Shown here in pieces: positions 53,601-58,293 of a DNA stretch of 58,293 nucleotides. The position numbers and the translations under genes were made by a program. Every line of letters begins with the position of its first letter. Within the stretch, counting starts at the first letter, position 1. The stretch is from an uncultured SAR86 cluster bacterium (GTDB lineage Bacteria > Pseudomonadota > Gammaproteobacteria > Magnimaribacterales > Magnimaribacteraceae). The notes below the pieces were generated by a model. The model was not told where the DNA came from and did no database searches. It worked only from the letters and a program-made list of their open reading frames with translations. Location: positions 84,603-142,895 of the forward strand of contig CACOVO010000002.1 in the NCBI GenBank assembly GCA_902630715.1. Direction: 5' to 3'.

Positions 53601-54077
53601 ATGGATAATCTAGAGTTAAAAAAAAGCTTTTTAACCTCCATGAGAGGTATTACTTCAACCGTATGTGTCATTTCTGCCAAGATGAATGATGTAAGGCATG
53701 CGATGACCGCTACGTCTGCGATATCTATATCAATCGATCCGCCTACAATGCTTGTTTCTGTGAATAAGGAGGCCTCGATTCACTCCTTAATGAATAAGAA
53801 TAGCTTTTTTTGCATAAATGTCCTCTCTGAGAGTCAACAGGATTTGGCTGAAGTATGTAGTAACAGCGAGGAAGGGGAATCAAGATTTTCAAACAATTCA
53901 TGGAAGATTAAAGAAAGCTTCATCTACAACGAACAATCAATGTCTAATTTGTTTTGCCAATGTACTGAAACTATGGATCAGAGCACGCACACTATATTTA
54001 TAGGAACGGTATTAGACGTAAACAACAATCCTAATCAAAAACCTCTACTTTATGGAAGTGGAAAATATCAAAACTAA
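53601..54077 (+). CDS. Flavin reductase-like FMN-binding protein
   Basis: A 158-residue flavin reductase-domain protein (HpaC/RutF class). Typical parts are FLTSMRGITSTVCVIS, AMTATSAISISIDPPTMLVSVNKEASIHSLM (flavin phosphate-binding) and FFCINVLSESQQDLA, ending with PLLYGSGKY. Such proteins give reduced FMN to a partner monooxygenase or bind flavin/heme themselves. No partner oxygenase is adjacent. It is followed at 1 bp by the DUF4399 gene. An operator-like repeat lies just upstream. Confidence 0.88.
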   Translation: MDNLELKKSFLTSMRGITSTVCVISAKMNDVRHAMTATSAISISIDPPTMLVSVNKEASIHSLMNKNSFFCINVLSESQQDLAEVCSNSEEGESRFSNNSWKIKESFIYNEQSMSNLFCQCTETMDQSTHTIFIGTVLDVNNNPNQKPLLYGSGKYQN

Positions 54078-54078
54078 T

Positions 54079-54471
54079 ATGAAATTTTTTATTATTATTC
54101 TCAATTTATCGATATCTTTAATCTTATCTTCCTCGCAAAAAGTCTATTTTATTAATTTGAAGGATGGTGATAAGACCACTTCACCTGTATTCGTCCAATT
54201 TGGCCTTTCAGGAAAAGGAGTTGCACCGGCAGGTATAAATATGCCAAACACCGGACATCATCATCTTTTAATCAATGTTGATGAAATCGACCTTTCAAAA
54301 CCCATTCCTTCATCAAATAAACATATTCATTTTGGCGGCGGCCAAACAGAAGCTTTTATCAACCTCCCTGCTGGCGAGCATTCATTACAGCTTCTCTTAG
54401 GAGATATGGCACATAGACCTCATGCAACTCCGGTAATTTCTGAAAAAATAAAAATCACTGTAACTAAGTAA
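54079..54471 (+). CDS. DUF4399 periplasmic protein
   Basis: A 130-residue exported protein of the DUF4399 family. A signal peptide of about 20 residues (KFFIIILNLSISLILSSSQ) is followed by the conserved SPVFVQFGLSGKGVAPAG and NTGHHHLLINVDEID. The three-His run and a later HIHFGGGQTEA and MAHRPH suggest metal binding. Function is unknown. I used the ATG just after the upstream stop; an ATG 27 bp earlier would lie inside the flavin reductase. The next gene starts directly after its stop (0 bp gap). Confidence 0.88.
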   Translation: MKFFIIILNLSISLILSSSQKVYFINLKDGDKTTSPVFVQFGLSGKGVAPAGINMPNTGHHHLLINVDEIDLSKPIPSSNKHIHFGGGQTEAFINLPAGEHSLQLLLGDMAHRPHATPVISEKIKITVTK

Positions 54472-56754
54472 ATGCCCAAAGCTTTGTTTTCGGGAATATT
54501 CCTGATGATTTTGTTTTCATCAAGAGGCTTTTCTGAAATAAAAATTGACGGTGTTTTAGATGAGCTGGAGTGGGAAAATGCAAGAATAATAGAAACTTTC
54601 TATGAAGTTTTCCCTTATTCCTTAAGGCAGATAACAGAATTTAAAACACAAGTTCTAATACTCGAAACTAAAGATGGAATTTACTTTGGCTTTAAAAACT
54701 TTCAGCCAAATGAAACCATGCGAGTCATGAATCACCTACGTGATCAGGAAAGATCGGTATCAGATAAGAATGGAATTGTTATAGATTTCAATGGTGACGG
54801 AGTTGAAGGATACAATTTCTTCGTTTCTTCTAGCGGATCGATAGGTGATGGCACTGTTAGGGACGAAAAGGAAAGAAATTGGGATTGGGATGCAGATTGG
54901 AAATCAGCAGCTACCGTAGGAAAAGATGTATGGTATTCGGAGTCTTTCATACCTTGGACTGTTGCATCAATGAAGTCGCAGGCAGGAGAGGTAAGAAAAA
55001 TAAAGATGGCTTTCTACAGAATGCTTATGGGAGTCGGAAGAGGGTTTGCAACAATCAAGGGCAGCCCTTATGAAAATCTTTATTTATCGGTTTTTAACGA
55101 GTATGAATTTAAAAATTACTCTGGGTCGAAACTAGACTTTTTCCCTTACACAACAATTAATGAAGATATGGCGGAGTCAGACTTTTTGACTAAGGCCGGT
55201 GCTGAAATTTTTTGGAAGATTGATTCAAGTAAGCAAGTAAACTTAACATTGAATCCAGATTTTGGTCAGGTAGAAAGTGATCAGGTTGTTGTAAATTTTT
55301 CTGCATTTGAAACTTTTTATTCAGACAAAAGACCATTTTTTGCAGAGAACAATAATATGTTTGATGTAAGTGACTACATGCACAGGGTAATAAATACCCG
55401 AAGAATTGGTGGAAGACCTGACTATGATTGCAGTCAATATGATGAAATTCTTAAGGATAAATGTAATCTCAGTAAAGCAGAGACAAGTGAAATAGATTTT
55501 GCTCTCAAATATACTCAAAAAGATGAGGTGGACTTTGGATTTCTAATGGCCTCTGAAAGAGATGAAAAATTTTCAAAAGGAAGAGACTTTTACGCACTTA
55601 GATTTAACACTGTTTTCAAAAATCTCAAATATGGTTATTTAAGTACCTATGTTGATAAACCGGTTTTTGACGATTCGGCAATGGTTAATTCACTTGACTT
55701 TGATTATAAGCCTTCAAGTTACCATAGATTAACGGGAAATCTTTTGCATTCTGATACAAAAGGTGAGGAAGGTTTCGGCTTAACACTTGGTTATGGATTT
55801 GATCCTGATAAGAATTTTCATTCTGGAATGGGTATTAATTTCTTTGACGATAGGCTGGATTTGAATGATATGGGATATTTGATTCTGAATGATAGATTCA
55901 TGTTCAATGGAAGAACTCAATTCAAACGAACTGACTTTGACTCTGGATCAACTCTTAGATCACGCTTATTTGAGATCGGATATGGATCAAAATTTAATAG
56001 CGATTCTCGAAGAGAATCTTCAAATTTTGCATTAAAACTTGAAAATAACTTCACAAATCTATCTGAATTAAAAACCGAGATTTTTTATAGAAGTTCAGGA
56101 AAGAATACAAGAATCACAAGAGGTTCTGAACTTGCTCCCTACATAAATATGCCCAAGGGAGTAGGCGGATATATTGATTTTACAGGACCTAGGACACCTT
56201 TTTATTTTTACAGCTTGAGATATGAAAGAGGAAGAGGTAGCGAACACTCTCCTGAAATAGGGTGGGGAACTAAGTCTCGAGGTTTTTTAAAGTTAATGCC
56301 CAATGATAATCTTTCTTTTAGCTTCATGTACCAATATGAAAATGAAAATGATTGGTTAAATTGGTTTGATGAAAATTTGCTCGCTTCTTTCAAACGCAAG
56401 CAAAGAACAAGTATTGTAGAAATGGAATGGTTTTATAAAAACGATCACGAACTTAGAATAAAGGCCCAAATGGTTGCTTTTACTGGAAGAGATCCTGTGC
56501 CTTATTTAGGGGATAAAAAAGGAAAATTGAATCCAGCAAGCATAGACATTCCTCCTATTACAATAAGTGAGTTAGCGTTTCAAATAAGATATAGATATGA
56601 AATTATGCCACTTTCTTATTTGTACCTTGTATATTCCAAAGGTGGCAGAGTCTCTATGCAAGACGATGAGGATAATGTTTTTAATTTATATAGACGACCA
56701 TGGAATAGCCCCGAAAAAGAAAATTTCACTTTGAAACTCAGATATAGATTTTAA
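54472..56754 (+). CDS. DUF5916 / CBM9-like outer-membrane protein, copy 1
   Basis: A 760-residue exported protein. After a signal peptide (about residues 1-22) comes a CBM9-like domain, IKIDGVLDELEWENA, DGIYFGF, GIVIDFNGDGVEGYNFF and WDWDADWKSA (about 23-200). Then follows the DUF5916 part with NLTLNPDFGQVESDQVVVNFSAFETFYSDKRPFF and a beta-barrel ending in the terminal Phe LKLRYRF. The barrel end and aromatic-rich strands suggest an outer-membrane protein. Function is unknown; related proteins occur beside TonB receptors and polysaccharide genes in marine bacteria. Its stop is directly in frame with the next paralogue 42 bp later. Confidence 0.88.
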   Translation: MPKALFSGIFLMILFSSRGFSEIKIDGVLDELEWENARIIETFYEVFPYSLRQITEFKTQVLILETKDGIYFGFKNFQPNETMRVMNHLRDQERSVSDKNGIVIDFNGDGVEGYNFFVSSSGSIGDGTVRDEKERNWDWDADWKSAATVGKDVWYSESFIPWTVASMKSQAGEVRKIKMAFYRMLMGVGRGFATIKGSPYENLYLSVFNEYEFKNYSGSKLDFFPYTTINEDMAESDFLTKAGAEIFWKIDSSKQVNLTLNPDFGQVESDQVVVNFSAFETFYSDKRPFFAENNNMFDVSDYMHRVINTRRIGGRPDYDCSQYDEILKDKCNLSKAETSEIDFALKYTQKDEVDFGFLMASERDEKFSKGRDFYALRFNTVFKNLKYGYLSTYVDKPVFDDSAMVNSLDFDYKPSSYHRLTGNLLHSDTKGEEGFGLTLGYGFDPDKNFHSGMGINFFDDRLDLNDMGYLILNDRFMFNGRTQFKRTDFDSGSTLRSRLFEIGYGSKFNSDSRRESSNFALKLENNFTNLSELKTEIFYRSSGKNTRITRGSELAPYINMPKGVGGYIDFTGPRTPFYFYSLRYERGRGSEHSPEIGWGTKSRGFLKLMPNDNLSFSFMYQYENENDWLNWFDENLLASFKRKQRTSIVEMEWFYKNDHELRIKAQMVAFTGRDPVPYLGDKKGKLNPASIDIPPITISELAFQIRYRYEIMPLSYLYLVYSKGGRVSMQDDEDNVFNLYRRPWNSPEKENFTLKLRYRF

Positions 56755-56796
56755 AAGATCTACCATTTAAAATGCCTGATCTATCAGGGAAATATC

Positions 56797-58293
56797 TTGC
56801 AAAGGAAGCTTCTTCTTAATTCAATCTTAGTGCTTGGGATTTTATCCCTCCCTGCTTCAGCCATTGAGATAAATATTGATGGAAAATTAGATGAAGAAGA
56901 GTGGGCAAATGCAAGACAAATAACAAAATACTATGAAACCATGCCATTTACTCTGGCTGAGCCTTCTCATTCTCAAAAAGTTTTAATTTTAGAGGATGAA
57001 AAAGGCATTTATTTTGGTTTTATAAACATTCAAAAAAACGAAACTATTAGGAAACAAAAACATCAGAGAGATGAAGAAATGGCTAATGCCGATATGGTAG
57101 GAGTATCACTTGATTTTGATGGTGACGGACTTTTGTCCTACGGATTTACTATATCTGCCGGAGGCTCGATAAATGATAACGTAGTTCGTAATGAAAATGA
57201 GATGGATTACGACTGGGATGCAGATTGGAAACATGGTGCACATATAGAAGGAGATGCTTGGTATGCAGAAATGTTCATACCTTGGACCATCGCTCCGATG
57301 AAAGCCCAAACAGGTACAAAAAGAAAAATTAAATATTCTTTTTATCGATGGCTTAGAGGAGAATTTATAGTTTATACAACAACCAAAGGAAATCCTCGGA
57401 CTGAGAAGTTTCTTTCACTTTTCGATGAAATTGAATTCAATAATTATGACGTCTCAAAAATAGATTTCTTTCCATATTTGAACGTCACAGATGACAGAGT
57501 ATTAGGAGAAGAGGATACTAAACTTGGCGCTGAAATTTTTTGGAAAATTGACGCGGGAAAGCAACTCAATATCGCATTAAATCCTGATTTTGGACAAGTG
57601 GAGAGCGACGAATTAGTCGTTAATTTTAACTCCAGTGAAACTTTTTATTCCGATAAAAGACCTTTTTTTTCAGAAAACCATTCATTATTTGATGTAAAAG
57701 GTTATGAATTCTTTTATGTAATTAACACAAGAAGAATCGGAGCCGCTCCTGACTATGACTGCTCGTCTTATTCTGAAGCATTACAATCAAGGTGTGAATC
57801 TTCAAAAGTTGGAATCAGTGACATAGATTATGCTATTAGATACACACAACAAAATGAATCTTATGACTTGGGATTCCTAAGTGCCTCCGAGTCTGATGAA
57901 GAATTTAGCCAAGGAAGAGATTTTTACTCACTAAGGCTAAGGAAAGCTGAAGAAAAATTTTCAATAGGATATCTAGGAACTTTTACCGATAGACCTGTTT
58001 TAGACAGAGATGCAACAGTGCATGCAATGGACCTAATTTATAGACCATCAGATAAACTGAGGTTTGATACCATACTTATAAACTCACAGGTCAATCAGTT
58101 AAACAGAGATATAGATGCTGGCAATGCATTTAGGTTCAGATTGACTGCATCACCTAATAAGAATAGGTATCACGATATCGGGATATTTTATTTTGATGAA
58201 AACCTTGATATCACTGATATGGGTTACCAAATGGAAAACAACTGGCTTTTCGTCGGAGCCCAGAATGGATTGAAGTACACAGATTTCAGTGAC
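56797..58293 (+). CDS. DUF5916 / CBM9-like outer-membrane protein, copy 2, 3' end outside the window
   Basis: A partial gene (499 codons seen) and close paralogue of the preceding protein. The start is TTG, giving a clean signal peptide of about 22 residues (QRKLLLNSILVLGILSLPASA), with CAGGGA a few bases upstream. The same landmarks follow in the same order: EINIDGKLDEEEWANA, KGIYFGF, VSLDFDGDGLLSYGF, YDWDADWKHGA and NPDFGQVESDELVVNFN, then SDKRPFFSENHSLFDV. The cysteine pair in DYDCSSYSEALQSRCES also matches copy 1 (DYDCSQYDEILKDKCNL). It is in the same frame as copy 1 with no stop after the copy-1 TAA, so readthrough would fuse them. Confidence 0.88.
   Translation, partial: MQRKLLLNSILVLGILSLPASAIEINIDGKLDEEEWANARQITKYYETMPFTLAEPSHSQKVLILEDEKGIYFGFINIQKNETIRKQKHQRDEEMANADMVGVSLDFDGDGLLSYGFTISAGGSINDNVVRNENEMDYDWDADWKHGAHIEGDAWYAEMFIPWTIAPMKAQTGTKRKIKYSFYRWLRGEFIVYTTTKGNPRTEKFLSLFDEIEFNNYDVSKIDFFPYLNVTDDRVLGEEDTKLGAEIFWKIDAGKQLNIALNPDFGQVESDELVVNFNSSETFYSDKRPFFSENHSLFDVKGYEFFYVINTRRIGAAPDYDCSSYSEALQSRCESSKVGISDIDYAIRYTQQNESYDLGFLSASESDEEFSQGRDFYSLRLRKAEEKFSIGYLGTFTDRPVLDRDATVHAMDLIYRPSDKLRFDTILINSQVNQLNRDIDAGNAFRFRLTASPNKNRYHDIGIFYFDENLDITDMGYQMENNWLFVGAQNGLKYTDFSD

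Noticed and set aside
56772-56819. Short ATG ORF before the second DUF5916 gene
   Set aside because: Only 15 codons and out of frame with the signal peptide; the TTG at 56797 explains the conserved protein.
1-58293. CRISPR arrays, insertion sequences, prophage, tRNA or rRNA genes
   Set aside because: Looked for repeat arrays, transposase motifs, integrases and cloverleaf-like segments; none was seen, though a covariance search would be needed to exclude every tRNA.

Overview
The window looks like a chromosome segment from a streamlined, AT-rich marine gammaproteobacterium. The closest impression from memory is the SAR86 group, but no search was run. Supporting this are the low G+C by eye, almost no intergenic space, a gammaproteobacterial housekeeping order (aroQ-accB-accC, leuS-lptE-holA, nadD-rsfS-rlmH-mrdA-mrdB, trxA-rho, parE-parC), thiamine scavenging instead of synthesis, and many lipid and acyl-CoA enzymes (acyl-CoA dehydrogenases, CoA transferase, P450, carotenoid oxygenase). 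I saw no insertion sequence, prophage, CRISPR array, tRNA or rRNA.

Layout. 1-3.1 kb: an amidase diverging from an ACAD10/11-like acyl-CoA dehydrogenase, then an unknown gene. 3.2-6.0 kb: a TPP riboswitch driving a TonB-dependent receptor and a PnuT-like permease, a thiamine uptake unit. 6.0-11 kb: coaD, mutM, two alpha/beta hydrolases (one an exported haloalkane-dehalogenase-like protein) and tolC. 11-15.3 kb: a tight five-gene run of peroxiredoxin, cytochrome P450, lipocalin-like protein, APH-type kinase and a small protein resembling LvaB. 15.5-19.6 kb: parE-parC. 19.7-26.8 kb: thioesterases, aldo/keto reductase, argD, a DUF2244 protein, an acyl-CoA dehydrogenase with a class III CoA transferase, and a saccharopine-dehydrogenase-like reductase. 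26.8-32.1 kb: PPi-type phosphofructokinase, mpl, a LON-domain protein, and a DedA-carotenoid oxygenase pair.

32.2-40.8 kb: one long plus-strand operon, proA-nadD-rsfS-rlmH-mrdA-mrdB-mltB-dacA-dat, joining NAD synthesis, ribosome maturation and cell-wall elongation. 40.8-46.9 kb: the facing operon aroQ-accB-accC-leuS-lptE-holA. 47-49.4 kb: a stand-alone DsbD-alpha-like domain whose 5' end is antisense to a PCuAC copper-chaperone gene, then an orphan YejF-like ABC ATPase. 49.5-52.9 kb: ilvD, trxA, rho. 53-58.3 kb: rsmD, a flavin reductase, a DUF4399 protein and two tandem DUF5916/CBM9-like outer-membrane proteins, the second cut by the window end.

The best candidates for something new are: (i) the P450/kinase/LvaB-like operon, which with the LvaC-like dehydrogenase at 1.5 kb could form a hydroxylate-phosphorylate-eliminate route; (ii) an apparent ATC start codon for nadD; (iii) two signal peptides encoded on opposite strands of the same 70-80 bp; (iv) a TPP aptamer that itself contains the Shine-Dalgarno and touches the start codon; and (v) a repeated -10-box-N6-ATG layout that predicts leaderless mRNAs.
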